DNA of 64,000 nt, from contig NC_087118.1 of NCBI RefSeq assembly GCF_963855985.1, positions 11,242,501 through 11,306,500 of the forward strand. Direction: 5' to 3'. A program made the position numbers and the translations under genes. How positions within the stretch are numbered: position 1 is the first letter of the stretch; every line of letters begins with the position of its first letter. This document shows, one piece after another, positions 43,274 through 54,162 of the stretch. This DNA comes from Ostrinia nubilalis. Lineage: Eukaryota > Arthropoda > Insecta > Lepidoptera > Crambidae. The notes below the pieces were generated by a model. The model was not told the origin of the DNA and did not search any database. It saw only the letters and a program-made list of their open reading frames with translations.

Positions 43274-44297
43274 TTGATCGGTAGCCAACGTCAACTGTGC
43301 CGTTTTAATCTGGATGGTGTCGCTTCTGTCGCCTATAACGGTGTCGATATACCATACTGTACCAGTGTTAAAAATTTGGGTCTATATCTCGATTCTACTC
43401 TAAGCTGGACGACACATGTTTCCGAGGTTAGTCGAAGGGTCACCGGCACACTGCGCTCTCTTTGGAGATTGAAGTATTTTCTCCCTGTTAAAACCAAGAT
43501 TTCGCTTGTCCACGCTCTTATTCTTCCGGTCATCGATTATGCTGATGTGTGTTATCCGGACCTTAATCAAGTTCTCCTCAACAAACTGGACCGCCTTCTG
43601 AACAATTGCATCCGGTTCATATTTTGTCTTCGCAAATATGACCATGTCTCTTCCCACCGGTCTGAGCTCCATTGGCTACCTGTCCCTGCACGGCGATATG
43701 TTAGAATCCTTACCACCCTTTTTACCATCTTAAATGACCCTAACTCCCCTTCCTATTTGAAAACACAGTTTAAACTTCTGAGTTCGACGCACGCACGTCA
43801 ACTTCGTTCGTCCAACACGCTCCTTCTCTCCACTCCTTCCCACCGCACTGGTTTCCTCTCTAATTCATTTCTCCTCAATTCCATTCGCCTTTGGAACGCT
43901 CTTCCCGAGAACATCAGGCAGGCTCCTAGTAAGTTTGTTTTCAAACACTCTGTGCGCAAACATTTTCTTGAACGCATCATGTCGTCTTGATCTCCCTTAT
44001 TCTTTCCTTTTCTCCCTTATCCTCTCCTATCCTCCCTTACCTCTCGTCATCCATTTTATATAAATTATATGTATGTATTTATGTATATATTTTGTATAAA
44101 TATATATTATAATATTTTATGTATTATATTGTGTACATTTTTGTAGCTTTTTAGCACCGCCTACTAAATATCTCTGTTTTGCTCAAGGTCAGCTGGTAGA
44201 GAATGACGTATGGCATTAAGCTCGCCTTTTTGTACAGAACATTGTTGTGTGTGCAATAAAGTTTTTAAATAAAAATAAATAAATATATTATAACCAA
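43274..44297 (+). mobile_element. 5'-truncated LINE (jockey/CR1-type), RT C-terminus
   Basis: An open frame (43274-43990, about 238 residues) holds the C-terminal part of a non-LTR reverse transcriptase: VKNLGLYLDSTLSW, ALILPVIDYADVCY, then ELHWLPVPARRYVRI and IRLWNALPENIR, and the stop at 43988. The catalytic RT core and endonuclease are missing because of 5' truncation. A 3' untranslated part of about 270 bp follows, with AATAAAGTTTTTAAAT and an AAATAAAT tail. It separates the integrase start of gypsy-2 from its C-terminus. Confidence 0.85.
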
Positions 44298-44484
44298 AGT
44301 TGTTGGCAATGCTAGGTACAAACTCAGAAGCATCAAGGGTTTAAGAAGATACAAAAGTTTTACGGCATTAGTTTCTGCAGACTCTTTGTGGCCTTACCAA
44401 AGTATAGCTCCTGTGTCTGACAGTGCCAGCAGCTCGGACGAGCAGTTGGAGACTGAAGATTTAATAGATCTGCTGGAAAGCTAA
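44298..44484 (+). pseudogene. C-terminal tail of gypsy-2 pol
   Basis: The frame reads VVGNARYKLRSIKGL and ADSLWPYQSIAP, the pattern seen after the integrase in gypsy polyproteins, then an acidic end and TAA at 44482. The polypurine-like GGATGGCCGAT and LTR start follow at 44526-44550. Confidence 0.65.
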
Positions 44485-44550
44485 TCACAAACCTCTCTGT
44501 TCCCATTGCGGGAGCAATTGTTTCAGGATGGCCGATTGTAAGTGTAATAA

Positions 44551-45423
44551 AAAGACCATATTCTAAGTAGGGTGTTAAGCTATATTCGTGATGGTTGGCC
44601 ACATGAAGTCAATATAAAGGAATTAAAACCGTATTACAATCGTAGGTCGGAATTATATTGCGAATTAGACTGCATTATTGTGGGGTCACCGGGTGGTCAT
44701 ACCGGAAAGTTGTCAAAATAAAGTATTGCGCGAACTTCACGATTCTCACATGGGGGTGGTAAAAACTAAGAGCTTGGCTAGGAGTTATGTGTGGTGGCTG
44801 GGAGTGGACGAGGCAGTGGAGGCGCGGTGCCGCGCGTGCGAGGTGTGCGCGGCACTGGCGAGCGCCCCGCCGGCGCACGAGCCGCGCGCGTGGCCGTGGC
44901 CGCCGCGGCCTTGGTCACGAATCCACGTTGATTTTCTGGGACCTATTCATGGCGTTAAGTACTTAGTCATAATAGATTCGATCACCAAGTGGATAGAGAT
45001 TTTTAAAATGACAACCACTACCGCAAAAATGGTTATAAATAAATTTAGAGAAGTATTTGCACGTTTTGGCCTGCCTAAACAAATAATCAGCGATACCGGT
45101 CCACCTTTCTCGAGTGATGAAATGAATGATTTTTATAAATGTAACGGTATAGAATCAATATTTACAGCCCCATATCATCCTGCTTCAAATGGTGCGGCAG
45201 AAAATGCAGTAAAGATTTGTAAAAGGGTTATTAAGAAAGCTTTGGTCCAACAAGTAGATGTAGATATAGCTTTGAATAGGTTCTTATTGATCTATAGAAA
45301 TACCAGTCACAGTACCACGGGAGAAAGTCCCGCTCAACTTCTTTTCGGACGTTCTTTGCGAACTAGACTTGATTGTATACAACCAGATCGGGAAAAGAAA
45401 ATTGATAATTTACAACGAAAGCA
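44551..45423 (+). pseudogene. pol: Integrase of gypsy-1 (one frameshift)
   Basis: Gypsy-1 sequence resumes with DHILSRVLSYIRDGWP. The zinc-binding part has LHDSHMGVVKT and CRACEVC. The catalytic core shows D (IHVDFLGP, near 44927), D (ISDTGPPF, near 45090) and E (NGAAENAVKICKR, near 45188), followed by SPAQLLFGRSLRTRL. An extra base near 44674 shifts the frame ahead of the zinc-binding part. The codons at 44815-44910 are very GC-rich. The frame ends at the DNA element inserted at 45424, which duplicated AGCA. Confidence 0.88.
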
Positions 45424-46185
45424 CTGCCGCACAATTTATAAACGCAGTAAGTAACACGTGAACAGTTTCGAGAAAAACGCGATCAAAGTTGAAATTTTAT
45501 TTTGGGGTGTCTACAATTAGTTACGCAAATATTTGTAAAAAAAAATATATGGGCTTATAGAGCTAAACTCAAAGTTTATTTTGATATGAGGTTTTTGTAT
45601 TTTAATTAATATTTTGTATTTAAAATTATTAAAAAACTGTTTATGTTATGGATTAACTAAGTTTTCGTTCGATACTTACTACCCATGAACGCAGTATGAT
45701 TGTTCCTTACTGCGTTTATCAGTAGTTTTCGTTACTTACGGTACATGTGTTAAATGATTGATTTAAATTTTAGTTCTTACAACGTAATATATGCGCCGTA
45801 TCTTTACAACTTACTGCATTTATGAGTGGGAGTGTGAATCAAAATAATTTATCAAAACTTTAAATCTGCCGCACAATTTATAAACGCAGTAAGTAACACG
45901 AGAACAGTTTCGAGAAAAACGCGATCAAAGTTGAAATTTTATTTTGGGGTGTCTACAATTAGTTAATTTATCAAAACTTTAAATGTGCAGTAATAATACA
46001 ATTATACTGCGCTTATCATAAGCCAATAACGCTTTCATGTTGAACTTTCCCAAATGACCAAGGGGTAAATGAAACAAGTATTACAAAATAATTGTTGAGA
46101 TCGCTTGTTATTAAATCAAAAATTAAGATATGGCACCCACTTTTAGATCTTAAATATACCAATCTAATAAAATAAAGATTCGGTC

Positions 46186-47300
46186 GTTCGTTTCAGCCGA
46201 AAGACGTCCACTGCTGGACAACGGCAAGGATTTCCACAAAGACCGGTCCTGTGCCGCTCGCATACAGGCACCTGAGGCGACCTTCACCAGATCATCGGTC
46301 CACCTAGTGTGAGGCTTGCCCAAGCTGCGTCTTCCAGCTTATGGTCGCCACTCAAGAACTTTCCTGCCCCAGCGGCCATCAGACAACTTATAGTGTCTCC
46401 AACCTTCAGAGGAGTGGGTACAGCACGGCATTTGACATGATTTTTGTCTTGTCCATTAAAGACCCATTTGTTGAGAGGCTCTATTGAGGCAATCGAGGAT
46501 TGAGCTTAGATCCTCCACGTTCTCAGCCATGACTATGATATCGTCCTCGAATCAAATATGGGTGATGTACTCGCTGATGATATTTATGCCCAATCCGCTC
46601 CAGTCCATAAGCTTGAAAACATCTTCTAGAGTGGTAGTGAACAGTTTTAGAAATATGACATCTCCCTATCTGACCCCTCGCTGCAATTGAAGTCCTGATC
46701 CCGGAGACGGACTGACATTGTGGCCTATTCGTACAAGCCCTTCAACGATTATAAATATCTATAGTAAATTTGGCACCGTTGGAGAGACTGTAGCTTGAAG
46801 AGACTACAAATGCCAGACAAAGTTGCTGATTATTCTCCTCAGTTTTCTGCCATAGATAAGTATGTGGTCTATCATACTAAAGCCTTATCGGAAACCGATT
46901 TGTTCGGGAGGCTAGATGTCGCGTGAAACCATTCATGGTGACTCTCAAAAACAGAATCAGAAGTGAGATGGGTATAAAATAAATTCTTCAACAAGGTTTT
47001 GTTGCCTTTTTTGAAGAAGAGTATTACCACACTTCTGTGCCATGCCGTAGGCGTTTTTCCCTCAAGGATGACGGAATCGAATAGCTTCTAAAGAGCCTTT
47101 AGTACCGGCGTTCCGCCTGATTTCAGAAGCTCAGCCGTGATTCCATCATCGCCCGGTGACTTGTTGTTTTTCAGCTGTTTGAGAGCCATTCTAATCTCGT
47201 ACAGACACGTCCGGGATATCTTCGGTATAGTGTCGGGTCAATCTAGCTCTTGGGTCTTCGGCTAGATTTGTCATTTGGACAGGTTTTCAACTTCTTCCAA
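46186..47300 (-). mobile_element. RTE-type LINE fragment, first copy
   Basis: It lies antisense in unit one. It matches the copy at 47998-49120 with scattered differences. The minus strand carries degraded RT pieces and the RTE-type 3' end before CGAACGACCG. It was duplicated with the host element, not inserted twice, since both copies sit at the same place in their units. Confidence 0.8.
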
Positions 47301-47997
47301 TAACGTAAGAGTCAGCCACTGCGTTCATAACATGTTAATAGCTAGGCAGCACTCTGACAATCCTTAGTATGTACGCAGTATAATTGTAATTACTGCATTA
47401 ATATTAAGTACAAGTCATCTGTTTTTCCTATGGAAACATAATATCAGTGTGTGTTTAAGTGGAATTACTGCACATATACTATGTGCAAGGTGAACTTAAC
47501 AATTGTAGAAACATAATAAGAATGATGTAATTGGCACATACTGCACTATTACTGTGTAGCAAATTAAGTAAGCGCGAGTATTCACGTAATATTAAGTTAT
47601 TATGTGCTCTTACTGCTAACATAGTATGTGAAGAAACCTACAATCTGCTCTTTACTGCGTTTATGATAACATGTATCTTCCGTTCTAAGATAGATAGAAA
47701 AAAACGGGTCTTTGATTCTTATAGATCGCGATGTCAGGATTCAGAATATTCAAAACAATCATAAATGCAGTAAGTGGTACTTACTGCGTTTATAAATTGT
47801 GCGGCAGAAATGCGCAGTAATAAAACAATTATACTGCGCTTATCATAAGCCAATAACGCTTTCATGTTGAACTTTCCCAAATGACCAAGGGGTAAATGAA
47901 ACAAGTATTATAAAATAATTGCTGAGATCGCTTGTTATTCAATCAAAAATTAAGATATGGCACCCACTTTTAGATCTTAATATACCAATCTAATAAA

Positions 47998-49120
47998 ATA
48001 AAGACTCGGTCGTTCGTTTCGTCCACTGCTGGACAACGGCCTCCCCCAAGGATTTCCACAAAGACCGGTCCTGTGCCGCTCGCATACAGGCACCTGCCGC
48101 GACCTTCACCAGATCATCGGTCCACCTAGTGGGAGGCTTGCCCACGCTGCGTCTTCCAGCTCGTGGTCGCCACTCAAGAACTTTCCTGCCCCAGCGGCCA
48201 TCAGACAACTTATAGTGTCTCGAATCTTCAGAGGAGTGGGTACATCACGGCATTTGACATGATTTTTGTCTTGTCCATTAAAGACCCATTTGTTGAGAGG
48301 CTCTATTGAGGCAATCGAGCATTGAGCTTAGATCCTCCACGGTCTCAGCCATGACTACGATATCGTCTGCGAATCAAAGATGGGTGATGTACTCGCCGAT
48401 GATATTTATTTCCAATCCGCTCCAGTCCAGAAGCTTGAAAACATCTTCCAGGGTGGTAGTGAACAGTTTTAGAAATATGACATCTCCCTGTCTGACCCCT
48501 CGCTGCAACTGGAGTCCTGATCCCGGAGACGGACTGACATTGTGGCGTTTTCGTACAAGCCCTTCAACGATTATATCTATAGTAAATTTGGCACCGTTGG
48601 AGAGACTGTAGCTTGAAGAGAGAAGTCTTTCTCATAGACCACAAATGCCAGACAAAGTTGCTGATTATTCTCCTCAGTTTTCTGCCATAGATAAGTATGT
48701 GGTCTATCGTACTAAAGCCTTATCGGAAACTGGTTTGTTCGGGAGGCTAGATGTCGCGTGAAACCATTCGTGATGACTCTCAAAAACAGAATCAGAAGTG
48801 AGATGGGTAAAAAATAAATTCTTCAATGTTGCCTTTTTTGAAGAAGAGTATCACCACACTTCTGTGCCATGCCGTAGGCGTTTTTCCCTCAAGGATGACA
48901 GAATCGAATAGCTTCTAAAGAGCCTTTAGTACCGGCGTTCCGCCTGCTTTCAGAAGCTCAGCCGTGATTCCATCATCGCCCGGTGCCTTGTTGTTTTTCA
49001 GCTGTTTGAGAACCATTCTAATCTCGTACAGACACGTCCGGGATATCTTCGGTAGGATAGTGTCGGGTCAATCTAGCTCTTGGGTCTTCGGCTAGATTTG
49101 TGACAGGTTTTTAACTTCTT
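47998..49120 (-). mobile_element. RTE-type LINE fragment, second copy
   Basis: The minus strand contains, towards its 3' end, the frame GKPPTRWTDDLVKVAAGA and AAQDRSLWKSLGEAVVQQW (about 48150-48015), characteristic of the RTE-clade ORF end. Upstream, FADDIVVMAETV near 48370-48335 is the RT catalytic box, with a stop directly before it. The element is 5'-truncated and broken by several frameshifts. Confidence 0.82.
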
Positions 49121-49630
49121 CCAATAACGTAAGAGTCAGTCACTGCGTTCATAACATGTTAACACCTATGCAGCACTCTGACAATCCTTAGTATGTACGC
49201 AGTATAATTGTAATTACTGCATTAATATTAAGTACGAGTCATCTGTTTTTCCTATGGAAACATAATATCAGTGTGTGTTTAAGTGGAATTACTGCACATA
49301 TACTATGTGCAAGGTGAACTTAACAATTGTAGAAACATAATAAGAATGATGTAATTGGCACATACTGCACTATTACTGTGTAGCAAATTAAGTAAGCGCG
49401 AGTATTCACGTAATATTAAGTTATTATGTGCTCTTACGCTAACATAGTATGTGAAGAAACCTAAAATATGCTCTTTACTGCGTTTATGATAATATGTATC
49501 TTCCGTTCTAAGATAGATAGAAAAAAACGGGTCTTTGATTCTTATAGATCACGATGTCAGGATTCAGAATATTCAAAACAATCATAAATGCAGTAAGTGG
49601 TACTTACTGCGTTTATAAATTGTGCGGCAG

Positions 49631-50148
49631 AGCAAGGAAGTATGGCTGGTGGTAGGTTACGTTCGTTTGAGGAAGGGAAAGACGTGTGGTATAGAAATTT
49701 TGGAACAGGAACTAGGTGGGAAAAGGGTATAGTTGTAAAAAAGTTAGGTGACACCGATTACCACATACGTGGTAATCGGTGTCACCTAATCATACATCAT
49801 CATGTTGACCAATTAAAAAGGCGTGAGCTAAAGATAGATTCAACTCAAGAGCGAATGGGCGAGCGATTATCAGGGAAAACAGTGGCTGGGGCTAGATCGG
49901 AGGGTTCGGGGCTCGATGGTTTCGGCGCGGAAGAACCGCGGCCTCTCGCGAGCTCAGTGTGCGTCGCCGTGCCCGCCGCCGTGCCCGCCGCGGCTGCCCC
50001 CGCCGGCGATGGCGGTGCCGCCGCGGACGCGGGGGGCACGTGGGCGCGCGCGGGCCCGCGGGAGGCGGCGCCGGCGAGCCCGGGACCGCCACACCGGCAA
50101 TGTAGGATACGTAGACCACCAGTTCGATATGGTTTTGAAATTGATTAG
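49631..50148 (+). pseudogene. pol: C-terminal tail of gypsy-1 pol
   Basis: It resumes after the DNA element with the post-integrase pattern DVWYRNFGTGTRWEKGIV and KLGDTDYHI, HHVDQLKRREL, as in mag-type elements. An Ala/Pro/Gly-rich stretch (49920-50095, extremely GC-rich) and the end RPPVRYGFEID with stop follow. A perfect 21-bp inverted repeat (49744-49789) lies within the frame and does not break it. Confidence 0.85.
49744..49789. repeat. Perfect inverted repeat inside the gypsy-1 frame
   Basis: Arms of 21 bp (TTAGGTGACACCGATTACCAC and its mirror) are separated by four bases. It probably arose by a template switch during copying that duplicated the left arm in reverse. Confidence 0.95.
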
Positions 50149-50379
50149 TTAGTATCATTCTTATCTGTGCGGTGTAGGTTAACCACACGATCAGTAAAAA
50201 AATAATAATTTAGTATTTGTCTAATTTGTGTAAAATTGATTTGTTATTTGTAGTAAGTAACTTAGATATAAGTGAATAAATACATTTTGTTTATAATGTA
50301 ACGAAAATACGTCCTACCTACCTAGCTAGTATAATATAATATACTTAGATAATATTTTTGTGTATGTATCTCTAAATAA

Positions 50380-50808
50380 GGCCTCAGCCTCGAACTTAGC
50401 GGGCAGCGGGGCGGCGGCGGCGGCGGCGCGGGAGCGGCAGGATCTTATGCGTAAAATCAAATAGACCGGTTCTCGAAAACAGCGGCGCGGCAGCGGGGCG
50501 GCAGCGGGCAACGAGCGGGCAGCGGCGAGGGAGCGGGCAACGAGCGGGCAGCGCACTCCTTCTTTTGCCCACAATAAATCGAGCGTTAGGAAAAATTTGA
50601 ATCCAAAATAAGATTGTTGCCGTTGTTCAGACATTTCGTTTGCGAATAAAAACAAATATCTCGACAACACAACCCCGAACACAACACTTCGCCGCTAAAG
50701 CGCCGCGCGAGCTGCCCGCTTGTTTCGAGAACGGGTCTGCGTTGCCCGCCCCGCTCCAGCGCCGCCGCCGCTCCCGCCCCGCTGCCCGCTAAGTTCGAGG
50801 CTGAGGCC
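50380..50808. mobile_element. Harbinger-like MITE
   Basis: 429 bp. Its ends are GGCCTCAGCCTCGAACTTAG and its mirror, with inverted similarity of more than 40 bp, flanked by TAA on both sides (50377-50379 and 50809-50811). A 3-bp TAA duplication fits the PIF/Harbinger group. It is very GC-rich, with GCGGGCAGCGG tandem repeats. It lies in the 3' untranslated part of gypsy-1, just before the polypurine tract. Confidence 0.8.
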
Positions 50809-50810
50809 TA

Positions 50811-50820
50811 AGGGTGGAGA
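50811..50820 (+). promoter_or_regulatory. Polypurine tract of gypsy-1
   Basis: AGGGTGGAGA directly precedes the 3' LTR. Confidence 0.6.
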
Positions 50821-50975
50821 TGTTATGTATATTAAGTTTTGTAAGGTATTCACATAAAAGTAATGTGACACAATATATTGTTTAAAGTGGGTATCCACAT
50901 TTCTGTTTGTCCAGTGCTCTCGCCAGTCGAATAATAAACGCAGTATAGAACGCACGACGGGTCTTTTATTTATCA
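50821..50975 (+). repeat. 3' LTR of gypsy-1
   Basis: 155 bp, TGTTATG to TTTATCA, followed by ATGTG (50976-50980), the mate of the duplication at 8174-8178. Confidence 0.92.
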
Positions 50976-50998
50976 ATGTGTTGTTTCTTTTACGCCCG

Positions 50999-51238
50999 AT
51001 TCCTATATTCAATCCTTGTCCAAATCCGGATTACAACTGTCAAATTGAATTCAGTTTTAGATTATATTTCCAAAATGTTTGACGCATTTACACTTTAATA
51101 TTGTTTAAATAGTCTTATAAACAATATAAAAATGTAAAAACATCAAAAACCGCAGATATTTTGGCCAAAAACATTTTAAAATTTGACAGTTGACAATCCA
51201 AATCCGTCCAATTTGGATTAAGATTGAATATAGAAATC
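50999..51238. mobile_element. Small MITE
   Basis: GATTCCTATATTCAATC at the left is mirrored by GATTGAATATAGAAATC at the right, and CAAATCC and CAACTGTCAAAT also mirror. It is about 240 bp, non-coding. Confidence 0.7.
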
Positions 51239-52099
51239 CAGCATTAGTCGATAGGTAAATTTAGTACCGTTTAAAGCAAAATCAGTTATGTTACAACAAG
51301 TAGTTGGAAATATGTTTTTAGTGGGGAACCATTGATTATTCCCGGTATTTGTTCGAAAGCCTAGTCATTGGCACTACCGATCGTTGTACCTACCTCTTCC
51401 CCTACTTATTATCTAGTGTAACATAATGTTCATCAATGTTTCCAAAGATGTTTTTAACTGAGACATTTTCAAAGGGACTGTCATACTGTTTTAAGTAATG
51501 ACAATAACTAATAATCATATTCCTAGTACTAGTTCCACCACCGCTCAATTTACAAATGGTCAATTGAATGCTGAGTCTCAAAAAAAAAAAGGGCACACAC
51601 TCGACCACTTTACTTTTGTAGTTATTGTTATGACAAATTTGAAAATTGCTTTAAGCAACAAAATACGAGTAATAAACAAACTTCTGCAAAATCAGTAAAC
51701 AAAACTACCAATGTCCGAAAAATTTTAAGAATTGCCTTGTTCATTGTACTGTACTTTCTTTTATGACATGTGCATATCGTCAATCTCACGGCAGCTGCCA
51801 TCTTTAATAGGGAATATGCAAGGTTTTTGTAATTGTCACATATCTCTAACCTTGGCATAATGCCAAATGATCCAGTACTTTTATTTTTGATATTTTTAAA
51901 ATACCTTAAACATTGCTACTAGAAATCTCGGACGTCACTCGTCACAATATGCAGAGGCCTGTAGAGTCATAACGATTTTGAAACGTCGAGTGGCAAAAAA
52001 AAAATATATCTAACAAAAATTGGAACTAATATATCAGTATAGTCATTGGCGCCCTCCTGTCAATGTATTGCTGGGACGGTTTATTGTCGGACATCTGTA
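51239..52099. other. Unassigned stretch
   Basis: No supported gene. Short frames (for example 51498-51698) show no motif. Confidence 0.4.
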
Positions 52100-52237
52100 C
52101 AAAGTTTAATTAGGCAGCATCACACACACAGGCACAGGAATTGTGAAACTTTTGCCACAATATGGTCTATTTGTTTTGTTGTGTTTAATACTGTATCACA
52201 TGTTGATAGCCCAATAAATAAATAAATAAATATTGAA
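52100..52237 (+). mobile_element. LINE 3' end with AAAT tail
   Basis: It ends AGCCCAATAAATAAATAAATAAAT. The CACACACACAGGCACAGG stretch and following T-rich part look like a LINE 3' untranslated region. There is no coding sequence. Confidence 0.5.
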
Positions 52238-52649
52238 CTTCATTTTATAACAGACTAATAGTGGTGTCAGGCACGCAAACAGCCAAGTCTAAAGTCTTAT
52301 GAGGGTTCTGACTGCAATGATTGCTTTACGGTTATTAAAAACACCTCGGCAAGGGGCTGGAAAGATGTGGTTACAAAAGTTCAAATGAGCAATAAATAGT
52401 TTATTCAATACATTCCAGCCACTTGACGGGTGCCATCAATCACCTCCTGCCACCTCTGCTCTTTTTATTTATTTTGGACGCCTTGATTAAGATGTTTGTA
52501 GAGCAATAGCTTAAAAAAAAATTGGATAAACGTGCATTGAAAAAAAAAATCTGTTTTAGTTTTCGTGATTTGAGCTCATCGTTCTGTATACTCCTTGAAT
52601 CCTGGCCAGATGTCTGGATGTATACAGGGTAATGAGCACAAATGTAAAT
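52238..52649. other. Unassigned stretch
   Basis: AT-rich, with A runs near 52513 and 52540. No gene is seen. Confidence 0.4.
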
Positions 52650-53046
52650 TTTTGGCCGTGCCCTTGTGGCTTTTTCTTACCGAGGCCGAATAGTTTTGCC
52701 GCGCCACATAATGGCTTTTTTACCGAGGCAAATAAAAAAAAGAGGCTGTGCCGTATAATTCGGCGTTGTTACCGAGGCCCACATCAATGGCTGTGCCGTA
52801 TAATTCGGCGTTTTTAGCGAGGCCACACATTAAAAATAAAAATTAAAAAAGAGGCTGTGCCGTATAATTCGGCGGTGTTACCGAGGCCCACATCAATGGC
52901 TGTGCCGTATAATTCGGCGTTGTTACCGAGGCCCACATCAATGGCTGTGCCATATAATTCGGCGTTGTTACCGAGGCCACACATTAAAAATAAAAAAAAA
53001 AAGAGGCGGTGCCGTATAATTCGGCGTTTTACCGAGGCCGAATTTT
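52650..53046. repeat. Hairpin-rich minisatellite
   Basis: About seven units contain GCCGTATAATTCGGC (a 4-bp stem with a 7-base loop) and TTACCGAGGCC, joined by CACATCAATG or by A-rich spacers (ACATTAAAAATAAAAA). The first units are more diverged. AT-rich sequence without features follows to 53345. Confidence 0.85.
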
Positions 53047-53345
53047 AAGATACATAAATGATACAATAATAATGTGTTTGATCACATTTTTGTCAATGAT
53101 TGTATTATGTTGTTGATTTTGTTTGATAAATCAAAATGATTATATGATTTATTTGCAAAGTGTTATTCGTGAGCCTGACTGTGTCGGCTGCTCGTCAGTA
53201 TGGCCGTGGGAGATTTATTTATTTTATTAAAAAAATATTTCTTAATTTAACTTTAAACAAGGAGTTTACAAACGACTTGTTATTCGAACCATAAAAAGCA
53301 TTACGTGTTCTCCCCACCTTGCCTTGCCGCTTGTTTGTGTCGTAT

Positions 53346-53421
53346 TATAAAAGCGCCTGCAGCGCGCAGAGCAGAGGCAGTCAGTTGTTGGCCGACTGCG
53401 GGCCCGGACGGAGCTCGTCAG
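53346..53421 (+). promoter_or_regulatory. Possible core promoter and first exon
   Basis: TATAAAAG (53346-53353) lies about 33 bp upstream of GGCAGTCAG (initiator-like, A at 53379). A GC-rich transcript start then runs to GTCAG/GTAAAC, a fair splice donor at 53421/53422. It may be a host gene start or an LTR promoter; the TATA and GCGCGCAG context is similar in style to that of the LTR at 401. No coding start follows in the window. Confidence 0.4.
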
Positions 53422-54162
53422 GTAAACTAATTGTATTATGTAATGCAATGCCTATTTACTGTTGTTATAATTATATTATAATGGCTTGATACATAGAATA
53501 TTTGGTTGAATAACAAAATGTTATTAAATACAAATATATAAATATAATTTTATATGGTTTATAATTATAATAAATAATTTAATTAAATACTTATATGTAT
53601 TTAAATATTAAACACAACGTTATTTTCAAACACTCTCGCTTTTTATTTTATTTTCTCCCATATATTTGTGACATGTATAGTCTTCATAAAGAGCCACATT
53701 CACAGATTATCAAAAAACAAGATGGCGGCTGAGCCGTCGGCCATTTTGTTGCGATCAAAAAATTCCCAAACTTTGACACGAATTTTCCGGTAGATGGCGA
53801 CACCGGAGTAGGGTACAATGTTCCGGACGATTGTTGGTCTGTTCCTGGAGTGTTGCCACGAATCGGAAAAAACTACCATTTTGAGAGAAAATTTTCCACC
53901 ACGGCCCCGGATAGTAGAAAATGGAAATTTCCAGAAATTCCATAAAGTTGATATGCAGTTGTGTGACGTTTGGGGACCCAAATGATATTTCACCATTTTT
54001 ATGAAAAAAGTCTGGCAACACTGAAAGTTACGGGGAAAACAAATTTTCGCGACATGGGTGTCTTTAAAGTTAGCGACGGACAGAAGGAGTCATGGCAGAA
54101 AAAAAATAAAAATGGGGTTTGGTCGGATATACGACCCAGATTATGGGAAAAATCCGAAATTT

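Larger units (their letters stand above)
38850..44550 (+). mobile_element. Second, decayed gypsy element (gypsy-2) nested in gypsy-1
   Basis: It begins with a 358-bp 5' LTR and carries, in order, Gag, RT, RNase H and C-terminal pieces of a Ty3/gypsy element, all shifted or stopped. A Penelope-like fragment, two LINE pieces, an unknown insert and a C-rich minisatellite interrupt it. At the right, GGATGGCCGAT and TGTAAG (44537) look like a polypurine tract and the first bases of a 3' LTR. The rest of the 3' LTR and the adjoining piece of gypsy-1 are deleted, so no target duplication remains. Confidence 0.75.
45424..49630. mobile_element. DNA element with terminal inverted repeats, tandemly duplicated
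   Basis: Its ends are CTGCCGCACAATTTATAAAC and the exact mirror at 49611-49630 (about 30 bp shared), flanked by AGCA (45420-45423 and 49631-49634). It has multiple copies of TTACTGCGTTTAT-like motifs in both orientations near the ends, which would suit transposase binding sites. It contains two direct units of about 1.82 kb (about 45984-47808 and 47809-49630), each with an antisense RTE LINE. A partial copy of the left end recurs at 45867-45977. No transposase is seen. The superfamily is not assigned; a 4-bp duplication fits few groups. Confidence 0.75.
8179..50975 (+). mobile_element. mag-like Ty3/gypsy retrotransposon (gypsy-1) expanded by nested insertions
   Basis: Both LTRs match each other and are flanked by the 5-bp duplication ATGTG (8174-8178 and 50976-50980). 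Own segments are 8179-9433, 30898-31872, 38079-38849, about 44551-45423, 49631-50379 and 50809-50975, about 4.8 kb in total, close to the size of mag-type elements. Gag with two CCHC knuckles, protease, RT, RNase H, integrase and a C-terminal tail occur in the normal order. At least three frameshifts break pol, so the copy is dead. The LTRs differ by two substitutions and one 6-bp indel by eye, so all nested insertions are probably fairly recent. Confidence 0.92.

Noticed and set aside
42877..43294. Gly/Trp-rich minus-strand frames
   Set aside because: They come from translating the C-rich minisatellite.
46484..48611. Plus-strand frames repeated in both halves of the DNA element
   Set aside because: They are antisense to the RTE LINE, whose minus-strand motifs (FADD box, C-terminal WTDD block) are clear.
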